DNA of 64,000 bases from SVTX01 sp045653805 (GCA_045653805.1 JAZOMF010000084.1:1-64000); one strand, 5' to 3'. Shown: positions 43,133 to 51,680, numbered from the stretch's first letter. Notes: generated by a model from the letters alone, not told the origin. Program-made: numbers and translations.

Positions 43133-44824
43133 ATGAGTGATAAGAAGTATATGACAATCGACGGTATTCCCGTGGAAATAAACGGCGAGAAGAATATTCT
43201 CGAGCTTTGCCGTAAAGTCGGAGTTAAAATGCCCACCTTCTGCTACCACAGTGAGCTTTCTATCTACGGCGCGTGCCGTATGTGCATGGTAGAAAACAAG
43301 TGGGGCGGCGTTGAAGCGGCTTGCTCTACCCCTCCCCGCGAGGGCATGGAGGTAAAGACCAACACCGAGCGCCTCCGCCGTTACCGCAAGAATATCCTTG
43401 AGCTTTTGCTGGCTAACCACTGCCGCGATTGCACCGTTTGTGAAAACAACCAGAAGTGCAAGCTTCAGGACCTTGCAATGAGATTTAACATTGAAGGAGT
43501 TCGCTTCCCCAACAGAGCGAAATCCACCAAGAACGATGACACATCTTCTGTTTGCATCGTTCGCGACGCGGGTAAGTGTATCCTTTGCGGAGACTGTGTT
43601 CGCGTTTGTAACGAAATCCAGAACGTGGGAGCCATTGACTTTGCTCACCGCGGCTCTAAAATGGTAATTTCCACCGCATTTGGCAAGCCTCTTGCCGAAT
43701 CTCCCTGCGTCGGTTGCGGTCAGTGCGCGGCAGTTTGCCCCACCGGTGCAATCGTAGTAAAGAACAACATCAAGTCTGTTTGGGCTGCAATCGACGACCC
43801 CAACGTAATCACCAGCGTTCAGATCGCTCCCGCAGTTCGCGTTGCTATCGGCAAGGAGCTTAACATTCAGGACGGGGAGAACGTAATGGGCAAGATAGTT
43901 GCCGCTCTCCGTCGTATGGGCTTTGACGAAGTATACGATACCACTCTCGGTGCAGACCTCACCGTTATGGAAGAGAGCGCAGAGTTCATTGAGAGACTTG
44001 AGAGAGGAGGAAAGCTCCCTCTTATCACATCCTGCTGTCCCGGTTGGATACAGTACTGTGAGAAAAAGCACCCCGAGTTCCTCGAAAACGTTTCCACCTG
44101 CCGCTCTCCTATGCAAATGATGGGCTCTCTCATCAAGGACGATGCCGCAAGCAGTGGCAAAAAGGCATTCCACGTTGCAATTATGCCTTGTACCGCAAAG
44201 AAATTCGAGGCTTCCCGCCCCGAATTTATGAAGAACGGCGAGCCTGACGTTGACGTTGTTATCACAACCCAGGAGCTTATCCTTATGATCAAGGAATCCG
44301 GACTCAACTTCGCAGAACTTGAGCCTGAGGCAATAGATATGCCTCTCGGCACCGTTTCGGGCGCAGGAGTTATCTTCGGCGTTACCGGCGGCGTTACCGA
44401 GGCGGTTCTCCGCAGAGTTTCCGAGAACAAGTCTCGCGGAGCACTTCTCCAGATCGCAAATATGGGTCAGAGAGGTAGCGAGGGCATCAAGGAATTTGAC
44501 ATTCCCTACGGAGACAAGACTCTCCACATCGCCGTTGTCAGCGGTCTTGCTAATGCAGAAAGAGTTCTTCTAAGAAGTGCGGCAGGTGAGAAGTTTGACT
44601 TCATCGAGATCATGGCTTGCCCCGGCGGATGTGTAAACGGCGGCGGTCAACCATACGTTGGCAACAGCACCGACGCGAGAGTACAGGGCCTTTACCACGC
44701 AGACAAGATGCGCAGCATCCGTCGCTCCGAGGAAAACCCCATCGTAAACTCTGTTTATAAGAAGATAATCAAGGACAGAGCCCACGAGCTTCTCCACGTT
44801 CACTACAGTAAAAATCACGATTAA
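43133..44824 (+). CDS. hydA: [FeFe] hydrogenase catalytic subunit, group A bifurcating type
   Basis: 563 residues. The N-terminal [2Fe-2S] domain (CYHSELSIYGACRMCMVE) is followed by a His-ligated cluster (HCRDCTVCENNQKC near 96) and two [4Fe-4S] clusters (CILCGDCVRVC; CVGCGQCAAVCPTG). The H-cluster motifs are TSCCPGW near 299, MPCTAKKFEA near 347 and ACPGGCVNGGGQPY near 497. It is coupled to hydB, three bases apart. H-cluster maturases (HydE, F, G) are not in the window. Confidence 0.96.
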   Translation: MSDKKYMTIDGIPVEINGEKNILELCRKVGVKMPTFCYHSELSIYGACRMCMVENKWGGVEAACSTPPREGMEVKTNTERLRRYRKNILELLLANHCRDCTVCENNQKCKLQDLAMRFNIEGVRFPNRAKSTKNDDTSSVCIVRDAGKCILCGDCVRVCNEIQNVGAIDFAHRGSKMVISTAFGKPLAESPCVGCGQCAAVCPTGAIVVKNNIKSVWAAIDDPNVITSVQIAPAVRVAIGKELNIQDGENVMGKIVAALRRMGFDEVYDTTLGADLTVMEESAEFIERLERGGKLPLITSCCPGWIQYCEKKHPEFLENVSTCRSPMQMMGSLIKDDAASSGKKAFHVAIMPCTAKKFEASRPEFMKNGEPDVDVVITTQELILMIKESGLNFAELEPEAIDMPLGTVSGAGVIFGVTGGVTEAVLRRVSENKSRGALLQIANMGQRGSEGIKEFDIPYGDKTLHIAVVSGLANAERVLLRSAAGEKFDFIEIMACPGGCVNGGGQPYVGNSTDARVQGLYHADKMRSIRRSEENPIVNSVYKKIIKDRAHELLHVHYSKNHD

Positions 44825-44874
44825 ATTTTGGCGGCGGCAATTTTGTCGCCGCACCATTCCGATTTGAGGTAATT

Positions 44875-46302
44875 ATGCGCAAATTTGACACAAAGGTTCA
44901 ACACCTTAAATACAAGGTTCTTCGCGAGGTTGCAAGACTTGCGTGGAACGACACGCTGACCGAAAACCTTTTGGACATCCCCAAGCTTCTCGTGCCCGGC
45001 AAAAAGCCCTCCATGCGCTGTTGCGTTTATAAAGAGAGAGCCATTCTCGGCGAGAGAGTAAAAATGGCTATGGGCGGTGACCCCAATGACCCTAATATTA
45101 TTCAGGTCATCGACATTGCCTGCGACGAATGTCCCGTAGGTGGATTTGAGGTTACAAACGCTTGCCGTGGATGTCTTGCACACCGTTGCGAGGACGTATG
45201 CCGCTTTGGTGCGATCTCATACGACAGCGATCACGTAGCTCATATTGATAAGTCCAAATGTCGCGAGTGCGGTGCTTGTGCAAAGGTATGCCCCTATACC
45301 GCGATCGTTAGCCGTAAGCGCCCTTGCCAGAACGCCTGCAAGGTAAAGGCTATCTCTATGAACGAGGAGCACGCCGCTTGCATTGACTACTCCAAGTGTA
45401 TTAGTTGCGGCTCTTGTGTATATCAATGTCCCTTTGGTGCAATTACCGACAAGTCTTACATACTCAAGGCGGTAGAGCTGCTTAAATACAGCACCAAGAC
45501 AAAGGGAGAGGGCGGAGATCGAGTTTATGCTATCGTTGCTCCCTCTATCGCCAGCCAGTTCTCATACGCAAAAATGAGTCAGGTGGTTTCGGGACTTTAC
45601 GCCCTCGGATTTGATGAGATAGTAGAGGCAGCTCTGGGCGCAGATATGGTAGCGCTTGCAGAAGCTCGCGAGCTTTCCGAGAAGGGTGTGCTCACCAGCT
45701 CCTGCTGTCCCGCATTCGTGCGCTATATCAAGACCGCATTTCCCCAGCTTGCCGATAAGATCTCCCACAATATGTCACCTATGGGCGTGCTTGCAAAGCA
45801 CATCAAGGAGACCGACAAGGGCGCAAAGGTAGTTTTCATTGGCCCTTGCACTGCAAAGAAGGCAGAAGCCCAGCTTGAGGAGGTCAAGGACTTTGTGGAC
45901 GCGGTCATCACCTTCGAGGAGCTTCAAGCACTCTTTGACAGCCGCGATATAGACATCGCATCTCTTGATGAGCGTGAGCTTAGCAATGCCTCCTACTTCG
46001 GACGCATCTTTGCCCGTAGCGGCGGACTTACCGACGCGGCGGCAGAGGCTATGAAGGAGCAGAATATAGACTTTGAAATAAAGCCCGTCGTCTGCGACGG
46101 AATCGAGGCTTGCCGTGTGGCACTTTTGAAATTGAGCAAAAACGCCCTTGACGGCAACTTCATCGAGGGTATGGCGTGTATTGGCGGCTGTATCGGCGGT
46201 GCAGGATGCCTAACCCACGGCGAAAAGAACAAGGCAGAGGTTGAAAAATACGGAAAAGAAGCCTCCGCAAAAACAATTGAGGACGCGGTTTCCAAACTTT
46301 AA
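44875..46302 (+). CDS. [FeFe] hydrogenase, group B type
   Basis: 475 residues with a ferredoxin-rich N-terminal half (CRGCLAHRCEDVCRFGA, CRECGACAKVCPYTA, CISCGSCVYQCPFGA). The C-terminal H-cluster domain carries SSCCPAFVRY near 270, GPCTAKKAEA near 320 and MACIGGCIGGAGC near 427. These variants (PAF, GGxGGAG) are those of group B enzymes, whose physiological partner is uncertain. It lies 50 bases after hydA, past a GC-rich hairpin without a U-run, so it may be co-transcribed. GAGGT precedes the ATG. Confidence 0.92.
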   Translation: MRKFDTKVQHLKYKVLREVARLAWNDTLTENLLDIPKLLVPGKKPSMRCCVYKERAILGERVKMAMGGDPNDPNIIQVIDIACDECPVGGFEVTNACRGCLAHRCEDVCRFGAISYDSDHVAHIDKSKCRECGACAKVCPYTAIVSRKRPCQNACKVKAISMNEEHAACIDYSKCISCGSCVYQCPFGAITDKSYILKAVELLKYSTKTKGEGGDRVYAIVAPSIASQFSYAKMSQVVSGLYALGFDEIVEAALGADMVALAEARELSEKGVLTSSCCPAFVRYIKTAFPQLADKISHNMSPMGVLAKHIKETDKGAKVVFIGPCTAKKAEAQLEEVKDFVDAVITFEELQALFDSRDIDIASLDERELSNASYFGRIFARSGGLTDAAAEAMKEQNIDFEIKPVVCDGIEACRVALLKLSKNALDGNFIEGMACIGGCIGGAGCLTHGEKNKAEVEKYGKEASAKTIEDAVSKL

Positions 46303-46352
46303 TAACTCTGCAAATAAAAAAGAAACGAGCAAATGGTTTATGGGATTTTTAT

Positions 46353-46478
46353 TTATTCTTTCGTAACGGATACACAAACTAAAGAAGCAAGCAATATAAA
46401 AATGATCGCTCCTACAATAGAAAATGCATACCGCGCCGTAAGGAAGGATCTCAAAAAAGCGTTGCCGTTATTATGCAT
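46353..46478 (-). CDS. Small single-helix membrane protein
   Basis: An ATG frame of 41 residues (MHNNGNAFLRSFL...) with a convincing membrane helix (AFSIVGAIIFILLASLVCV) and a charged end. No ribosome site precedes this ATG. The frame stays open upstream to an ATA codon at 46521-46523 lying six bases after GGAG, which would give 56 residues starting KKKEVFYEKEDNN. A promoter-like TATAAT lies at 46547-46552. So the real protein may start at a non-standard or mutated start codon. Unknown function; it fills the 307-base gap between the group B hydrogenase and trpB. Confidence 0.4.
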   Translation of the reverse strand: MHNNGNAFLRSFLTARYAFSIVGAIIFILLASLVCVSVTKE

Positions 46479-46546
46479 AACATTATTATCTTCTTTTTCA
46501 TAAAAAACCTCTTTCTTCTTTATTATATTCTCCGTAGTATATTTAA

Positions 46547-46576
46547 ATTATATCATAACCATTAAAAAATCAACAA
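46547..46576 (-). promoter_or_regulatory. Possible promoter of the small membrane protein
   Basis: TATAAT (46547-46552), with TTGTTG (46571-46576) 18 bases upstream on the minus strand, directly beside the trpB terminator. Confidence 0.4.
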
Positions 46577-46605
46577 AAAAGCTTACGGCGCGCCGTAAGC
46601 TTTTT
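46576..46605 (-). terminator. Terminator of trpB
   Basis: A perfect palindrome, AAAAAGCTTACGGCG and its complement, directly after the trpB stop. It ends in TTTTT on both strands. Confidence 0.88.
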
Positions 46606-46609
46606 CGTT

Positions 46610-47830
46610 TTATCTAATACCGTATTTTTCGATGATATAGTCCATATCCTTGTCGCCTCTGCCGGAGAGGTTGATAAGAACGGAGCCATGTTCCATAGTT
46701 TCAGCAAGCTTCATACCGTAAGCAACCGCATGGGAGCTTTCAATAGCGGGAATGATACCTTCCATACGGGAAAGCTTGAAGAAGGCATCGATGGTTTCAT
46801 CGTCATTGATAACGTCGTATTTAACTCTGCCGATCTCCTGAAGGAATGCGTGTTCGGGACCGCTGGAGGGGTAGTCAAGACCGCTGGCAACGGAGTAAAC
46901 GGGAGCGGGGTCGCCGTTTTCATCCTTAAGCATAATGCTGTTGAAGCCGTGCATTATACCTTCAGTACCGTACTTAAGGCTTGCAGCATGATCGCCAAGC
47001 TTTTCACCTCTGCCAAGGGGTTCAATACCGTAAATATCAACAGGATCGTTAAGGAATCCGGCAAAAAGACCTGCCGCATTGGATCCGCCGCCAACGCACG
47101 CAACAATAGCGCTGGGCAAATGACCTGTCATTTCAACAAACTGTTCTCTTGCCTCTTCGCCAACAACGCTCTGGAAGTCACGAACCATCATCGGGAACGG
47201 ATGAGGACCGAGAACGGAACCGATGCAATAGATAGCATCGTTGTATTCCTTGCTGTACGCTTCGAAAGCAGCGTCAACCGCTTCCTTAAGTGTCTGCAAG
47301 CCGTGTGTTACTTCAACTACATTTGCACCGAGTATTTTCATTCTCGCAACATTGGGAGCCTGCTTCTTTATGTCAACGCTGCCCATATAAATATCACATT
47401 CAAGACCGAAATAAGCCGCTGCAGTACCATGAGCAAGACCGTACTGACCTGCGCCTGTTTCAGCGATAACTTTTTTCTTGCCCATATATTTTGCAAGAAG
47501 AGCCTCGCACATGCAGTGATTAAGCTTGTGAGCACCGGAATGGTTAAGGTCTTCTCTCTTTGCGTAAAGCTGTACTCTGCCGCCGAGTGCGTCTGAAAGT
47601 CTTTCAAGGTGAGATATGGGTGTGGGTCTGCCCTGAAATTCCTTGCGGATTCTGCGAAGCTCCGCAATAAACTTTCTGGACTGGCAGATAGAATAATATG
47701 CCTGTGTTATCTCCGCCATAGCTGCTTTGAGCTTATCCTCAACGTAAACACCGCCGAATTTGCCAAAATAGCCGTCTTTGTCGGGATAATTTTTAAAATA
47801 TGTATCAAAATCAATTCCGTTAAGTTTCAT
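46610..47830 (-). CDS. trpB: Tryptophan synthase beta chain, atypical and without trpA
   Basis: PLP enzyme joining indole and serine. 406 residues. The PLP lysine is in HSGAHKLNHCMCEALLAK near 90. The conserved GAGQHG is GAGQYG here, and GGGSNAAG and NLSGRGDKD are normal. No other trp gene is present, so it may salvage indole or pair with a distant TrpA. The ATG (MKLNG) follows TGGAG; the upstream TTG frame is unlikely. A T-box leader upstream indicates control by uncharged tRNA. Confidence 0.9.
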   Translation of the reverse strand: MKLNGIDFDTYFKNYPDKDGYFGKFGGVYVEDKLKAAMAEITQAYYSICQSRKFIAELRRIRKEFQGRPTPISHLERLSDALGGRVQLYAKREDLNHSGAHKLNHCMCEALLAKYMGKKKVIAETGAGQYGLAHGTAAAYFGLECDIYMGSVDIKKQAPNVARMKILGANVVEVTHGLQTLKEAVDAAFEAYSKEYNDAIYCIGSVLGPHPFPMMVRDFQSVVGEEAREQFVEMTGHLPSAIVACVGGGSNAAGLFAGFLNDPVDIYGIEPLGRGEKLGDHAASLKYGTEGIMHGFNSIMLKDENGDPAPVYSVASGLDYPSSGPEHAFLQEIGRVKYDVINDDETIDAFFKLSRMEGIIPAIESSHAVAYGMKLAETMEHGSVLINLSGRGDKDMDYIIEKYGIR

Positions 47831-47897
47831 TTCTTTTTTCTCCAAACGATAAATTTTTTATAATATTCAAAAACGTCAAAACGTTAATTTTACTTTT

Positions 47898-47945
47898 TCA
47901 AAAATTTGACAAGCGGGATACCGAGTGCACGACCCGCAATACCAT
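47898..47945 (-). CDS. Possible 15-codon leader peptide or gene remnant after the T-box
   Basis: Directly downstream of the T-box terminator, GGAGG lies eight bases before an ATG that opens a 15-codon frame (MVLRVVHSVSRLSNF). A ribosome site this strong suggests either a leader peptide or the decayed start of a former first gene. trpB has its own site 70 bases further on. Confidence 0.25.
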   Translation of the reverse strand: MVLRVVHSVSRLSNF

Positions 47946-47991
47946 TTCTTTTTCCTCCGATCTTATGTGTTCTGTAATCGGGAGTATAAAG

Positions 47992-48276
47992 AAAAAACGC
48001 CCTCGACAGAACTATATCCTCTGTCAAGGACGAATAATATAAAATTATCCGCGGTACCACCTTGATTCACATTCGAAAAGCCCGAATATGCACTCGTAAG
48101 GATACTGACATATCCCCGGCAAATAACGCATGCCAAACGTCGCAGAATACTCGGAATAAAGTTCCTTTGACTGCGCCCTCAACGGTCCATTTGCCAAGCA
48201 GTCTCTAACCCGACTCTCATCCTCTCGGGCTCTCTGTATAGTCTTACCTGACGTTATCTCCGCATCAACGGTTTAT
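47992..48276 (-). ncRNA. T-box riboswitch upstream of trpB
   Basis: The minus-strand leader has the T-box antiterminator core AAGGTGGTACCGCGG (48049-48063) and a stem I region with AGAGAGC. A terminator stem (47998-48032, CGTCCTTGACAGA with TCTGTCGAGGGCG) is followed by TTTTTT. Binding of uncharged tRNA to UGGN stabilises the antiterminator. A UGG at 48187-48189 in the context AAATGGACC is a possible Trp specifier, but I could not fold stem I with certainty. Confidence 0.9.
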
Positions 48277-48282
48277 ATTGTC

Positions 48283-48311
48283 ATTATATCACCGCGCACG
48301 GAATATGTCAA
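48283..48311 (-). promoter_or_regulatory. Promoter of the trpB T-box transcript
   Basis: TTGACA (48306-48311), 17 bases, TATAAT (48283-48288) on the minus strand, a perfect consensus. Confidence 0.9.
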
Positions 48312-48398
48312 TACTTTTTTATTTTGATTTTTCAGAATATATTTCCCGTTTTCTTCAAAAACTTAAATAAAAAATTCATTTTAACGGAGGAATCTGAT

Positions 48399-48620
48399 TT
48401 GAATCTATACAAAAGAGCGCTTGAATTAAAAGACGAGATCATTCTCCACCGCAGATTTTTTCACAAAAATGCGGAAACGGGATTTGATATCCCGATTACA
48501 AAACAATATATATTCTCTGAATTGTCAAAGCTCGGCATTGTTGCATTCAACGAGGATGCACTTCCCAAGGGCAGTGCCTTACTTTCACACTGTGCCGTCC
48601 GTTTTCTCGAAACACATTGA
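48399..48620 (+). pseudogene. Truncated M20-family peptidase/amidohydrolase
   Basis: From a TTG after GGAGG, the first 45 residues read like the N-terminus of an M20 amidohydrolase: ALELKDEIILHRRFFHKNAE near 7, then ITKQYIFSELSKLGI. The similarity stops there and the frame ends after 73 residues, against about 390 in intact enzymes. The metal-binding and catalytic parts are missing. A remnant beside a second truncated gene. Confidence 0.65.
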
Positions 48621-48626
48621 AAAACC

Positions 48627-48655
48627 TTGACTTTTTGCATACTCTATGCTATATT
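48627..48655 (+). promoter_or_regulatory. Promoter upstream of the GH29 remnant
   Basis: TTGACT (48627-48632), 17 bases, TATATT (48650-48655). An apparently intact promoter in front of a broken gene. Confidence 0.7.
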
Positions 48656-48690
48656 GAAACTATATAAACAACTGTAAAATGGAGACACAT

Positions 48691-49026
48691 ATGGAAAGCA
48701 TCAACAGATATGATTATGAGCAAATGACCGCGCAAACACGCGACGATCGTATGACTTGGTTCCGCGAGGCGCGCTTCAGCATATTCATCCATTATGGTCT
48801 CTACTCTACTTTGGGCACTGGCGAATGGTCGCAGGCTAACGAAAACTATACTCGTGAAGAATACGCCGCGCTTGCTAAAAGCTTTGCCCCTAAAGATGGC
48901 TGTGCTCTCGAATGGTGTGAGCTTGCGAAAAAAGCAGGCGCTAAATACGCTTACCGCTGTTTCCGCAGCTACTATCCGCAAATCCACCAAGGAACAGATT
49001 TTTCCGAAGGATATCATAAGTGGTAA
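48691..49026 (+). pseudogene. Truncated GH29 alpha-L-fucosidase
   Basis: 111 residues with a clear GH29 start: RMTWFREARFSIFIHYGLYS near 20, YTREEYAALAKSF and EWCELAKKAGAKYAY. It breaks off before the nucleophile region; intact enzymes have 400 or more residues. The ATG (MESINR) follows GGAG by six bases. The remnant is followed within 50-130 bases by repeat-family sequences, which may mark the deletion or insertion that broke it. Confidence 0.75.
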
Positions 49027-49056
49027 GAATAAAAACGGACAAGGCCATAGAGCGTT

Positions 49057-49158
49057 AGCGGTGGAAGGAGCCTACGTGACTTTGAACACAGATTAACTTC
49101 ATTGTCGCGCGCTCTCCCTCAGTCAGCTTCGCTGACAGCTCCCTCCCGGAGGGAGCCT
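49057..49158. repeat. GC-rich repeats of the CTCCCTCCGGGAGGGAG family
   Basis: 49103-49158 is a full copy matching 10807-10855 in reverse: CTCCCTCAGTCAGC, GCTGACAGCTCCC, CTCCCGGAGGGAG. 49057-49072 (AGCGGTGGAAGGAGCC) matches the inner end of the unit at 10891-10941. The 49027-49307 gap holds only these and a terminator. Confidence 0.65.
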
Positions 49159-49186
49159 GCACTGCCCCTTTTCTGCCCATATAAAT

Positions 49187-49230
49187 AAAACTCCCATAAA
49201 CCGTTTGAGGTCTGTGGGAGTTTTTTGTTG
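49187..49230. terminator. Terminator of fbp
   Basis: AAAACTCCCA and TGGGAGTTTTTT pair around a partly paired loop (49187-49226). A/T runs on both sides allow action in both directions. Confidence 0.75.
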
Positions 49231-49307
49231 CTGCAATTTCTCCGTTAAGAACAACAGAGGAATTGCTCGTTTCTTTTTTATTATTGATAATACTTAATCT
49301 ACGAATT

Positions 49308-51269
49308 TTAATATTGACCCGCCTGTTTAACCGTACCTTCAAGATAAGCCTCCAAAAGCATCTTCAAGTCCTCCATATGAGCGAGTATCTCCTTACCCTC
49401 ATCGGTATCACTTACAAGCCTTCTCTTCGCCATCGTTTCAAAAACCACATCTTTGGCGGCTATAATATCCTTATTTTCCTTTAGCGCCACTTCCTTACCG
49501 TCAAACTGACCGTGTGAAACAAGCCTTAATCCTCTCGAAGAATAGATGAGAGTGTAGCCCGCGATACCCGTCTTGTTATGGTACGCCTTGCAAAACCCGC
49601 CGTCGATAAGAATGTAACGTCCGTTTGCCTTAATGGGGTTTTCTCCGCTTACAACAGGGATGTGACCGTTTATGATGTGAGAGCTGTTTCGATCAAGCCC
49701 AAATTCCTCAAGAATTCGGCACATAGCATCAAAATCGTCCACAAATCCATAATAAGGGTCTCGATTTTCCTTCCATGTGTTTTTCTCCGCCACAAAGTAA
49801 CGCTCAAAGGTGGTCATCTTGTCCTTGCCGAAGAGAGGACTTTTTCTGCCGCACCAGAGGTAGTACATAAAATCAAGTGAATTTTCGTCCTTCTCGTAGA
49901 ATGCGCGTCTCGCCCTTCTGTCGCAGGCGTCCATATACGCTCTGCCCGAAAGCTTACCCTTACCAAATACATCTACTTCGGAAAGAGCGCCATCCTCGGT
50001 CATAGGCACACAACCGTGATACAAAAGGTTGTTATTATGTATTTTATAGATTCCGCCTACACTATACATAAACGCAATATGCTTTTGTAGCACTCTGCTT
50101 TGTCTAAATGCGGAAACCAGCGAATCCATAAGACTCCTTTCCTCATGTGAGAGGGCGTAGGGGTCATTTCTATCTATGGTTGGGAAATGATAATCGTTGA
50201 GAGGATAGACCTTACCGCCTATCTCAACAGTGTGCGCATCATAATCAATTCTGTGCAAAAGGCGTCTATCATCCATTTCATATTCGGGATGTCTCTCTAT
50301 AAGTTGACCCTCAAGCTTGAAAAGGATAATAGCGATAGCCTTGTGGGCCTTGGACAAATTGTCCATATTACTCTTGATATAATACTTATCGTCGCCGTTT
50401 CTGGGCATAAACCAGGTACAACCCTTGTAGGTTTCTTGAGCATATCCAATAAGGTCGCGCAGACTTATTCCATAAGTGTTTTCTATTATTGAGAGGGTGT
50501 TATATTGTATAGCGGTATTAAGGACCGCCGCAATACAGGCCTGACTTCCTGCCGCCGCGCCCATCCACACAATATCGTGATTTCCCCATTGAATGTCCAC
50601 GTTATGATGAACTCTCAGCATATCAAGTATCTTATCTGCTCTGGGGCCTCTATCATAAATATCGCCCACAACGTGGAGGCAGTCCACCGCCATGCGCTTG
50701 ACAAGTCCGCAAAGCGCCTCAATAAACGCCGCACCCTGACCAATATCAATTATAGTCGAGATAATGTGGCGGTAATATTCTTGCTTATTATGCTCCTCGC
50801 CACTGGTATGCAGCAGCTCGTCGATTATGTATTGGAAGTCGTCGGGAAGTGCGCCACGCACCTTTGCACGGGTATACTTGGATGCAACCGCTCTGGCAAG
50901 ATCAACCAAACGGTAAAGGGTGATACTGTACCATTCCTCGGTGTCACTGCCCTCCTCTCGCAGTTCTGCCAGCTTTTCGTTGGGGTAGTAAATAAGTGTG
51001 CAAAGCTCACGTCTCTCATTCTCCGACATTGAGCGATAGAAAAGACCATCCACTTTCTCGCGTATGACTCCCGAGCAGTTGTTCATTATGTGATCGAATG
51101 CCTCCGCCTCGCCGTGAAGGTCACTCAAAAAATGCTCTGTGCCCTTTGGCAGATTTGCCGTGGCATTATAATTGATTATCGCCGAGCTTACCGATTGTAT
51201 CGTGGGATATTCGTGGGAAAGGAGCGCGAGCATTTTTAGCTGCTCTGCAGAATAGATTCTTTTCTTCAT
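49308..51269 (-). CDS. fbp: Class III fructose-1,6-bisphosphatase
   Basis: Gluconeogenic enzyme found mainly in Bacillota. 653 residues, typical length. Metallophosphatase motifs: FLSDLHGEAEAFDHI near 51, VVGDIYDRGPRADKIL near 210, WGNHDIVWMGAAAG near 235 and the late INGHIPV. The ATG (MKKRIYS) follows GGAGG. Monocistronic, with promoter and terminator. Confidence 0.96.
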   Translation of the reverse strand: MKKRIYSAEQLKMLALLSHEYPTIQSVSSAIINYNATANLPKGTEHFLSDLHGEAEAFDHIMNNCSGVIREKVDGLFYRSMSENERRELCTLIYYPNEKLAELREEGSDTEEWYSITLYRLVDLARAVASKYTRAKVRGALPDDFQYIIDELLHTSGEEHNKQEYYRHIISTIIDIGQGAAFIEALCGLVKRMAVDCLHVVGDIYDRGPRADKILDMLRVHHNVDIQWGNHDIVWMGAAAGSQACIAAVLNTAIQYNTLSIIENTYGISLRDLIGYAQETYKGCTWFMPRNGDDKYYIKSNMDNLSKAHKAIAIILFKLEGQLIERHPEYEMDDRRLLHRIDYDAHTVEIGGKVYPLNDYHFPTIDRNDPYALSHEERSLMDSLVSAFRQSRVLQKHIAFMYSVGGIYKIHNNNLLYHGCVPMTEDGALSEVDVFGKGKLSGRAYMDACDRRARRAFYEKDENSLDFMYYLWCGRKSPLFGKDKMTTFERYFVAEKNTWKENRDPYYGFVDDFDAMCRILEEFGLDRNSSHIINGHIPVVSGENPIKANGRYILIDGGFCKAYHNKTGIAGYTLIYSSRGLRLVSHGQFDGKEVALKENKDIIAAKDVVFETMAKRRLVSDTDEGKEILAHMEDLKMLLEAYLEGTVKQAGQY

Positions 51270-51313
51270 TTTTTCCTCCACAACAAAATACTGTTAATTG
51301 TAGCGTTAATTAT

Positions 51314-51324
51314 ATTATAGCACA
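51314..51324 (-). promoter_or_regulatory. Promoter of fbp
   Basis: An extended -10 element, TGCTATAAT (TATAAT at 51314-51319), about 45 bases before the ATG. The -35 is poor. The 455-base gap 51270-51724 also contains TATTGA-N9-TCAATA at 51405-51425 and the next gene's promoter, but no gene that I can see. Confidence 0.5.
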
Positions 51325-51651
51325 TTTATCGGCTTTTTCTATGGACTATCTTATACTTATGAGTAAGTTTTAGCACAAAATTACACTTTTAAAGGGTTTT
51401 CAAGTATTGACTTATGTAATCAATAATATTTATACACTCTTAGTAATATAATACCACAACTTTTCCGGATTTTCAAGACAATTTGCTCGAAAAATCCGCC
51501 AAAAATTCCCATTAATTTTGCGCCCATGCGTTTCAAGGTCTCAGATGACCGCTCGCGTGCGCAAAAAAACCATCTCTACCAAGAGTAGAATTACATTTTC
51601 CAAGGTAGAATTCTTTGTTTTTCTCGTAGACTGTCACCATCCAACTGTTCC

Positions 51652-51680
51652 TTGACTCCACTCGCTCGTTGGTATAAAAT
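51652..51680 (+). promoter_or_regulatory. Promoter of the GT8-PlsC-CrtO-like operon
   Basis: TTGACT (51652-51657), 17 bases, TAAAAT (51675-51680). Confidence 0.7.

Noticed and set aside
41237..44527. A long minus-strand open frame opposite hydB and hydA
   Set aside because: Antisense to well-supported hydrogenase genes; no ribosome site and low-information sequence.
47893..48006. A frame ending GIAGRALGIPLVKFLKK after the T-box, which reads like a protein C-terminus
   Set aside because: It has no start codon with a ribosome site and begins inside the terminator; kept only as a remark because it might be a gene remnant.
48794..49096. A 100-codon frame overlapping the GH29 remnant in another phase
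   Set aside because: The protein has no GH29 continuation, so it is neither the frameshifted remainder nor a new gene.
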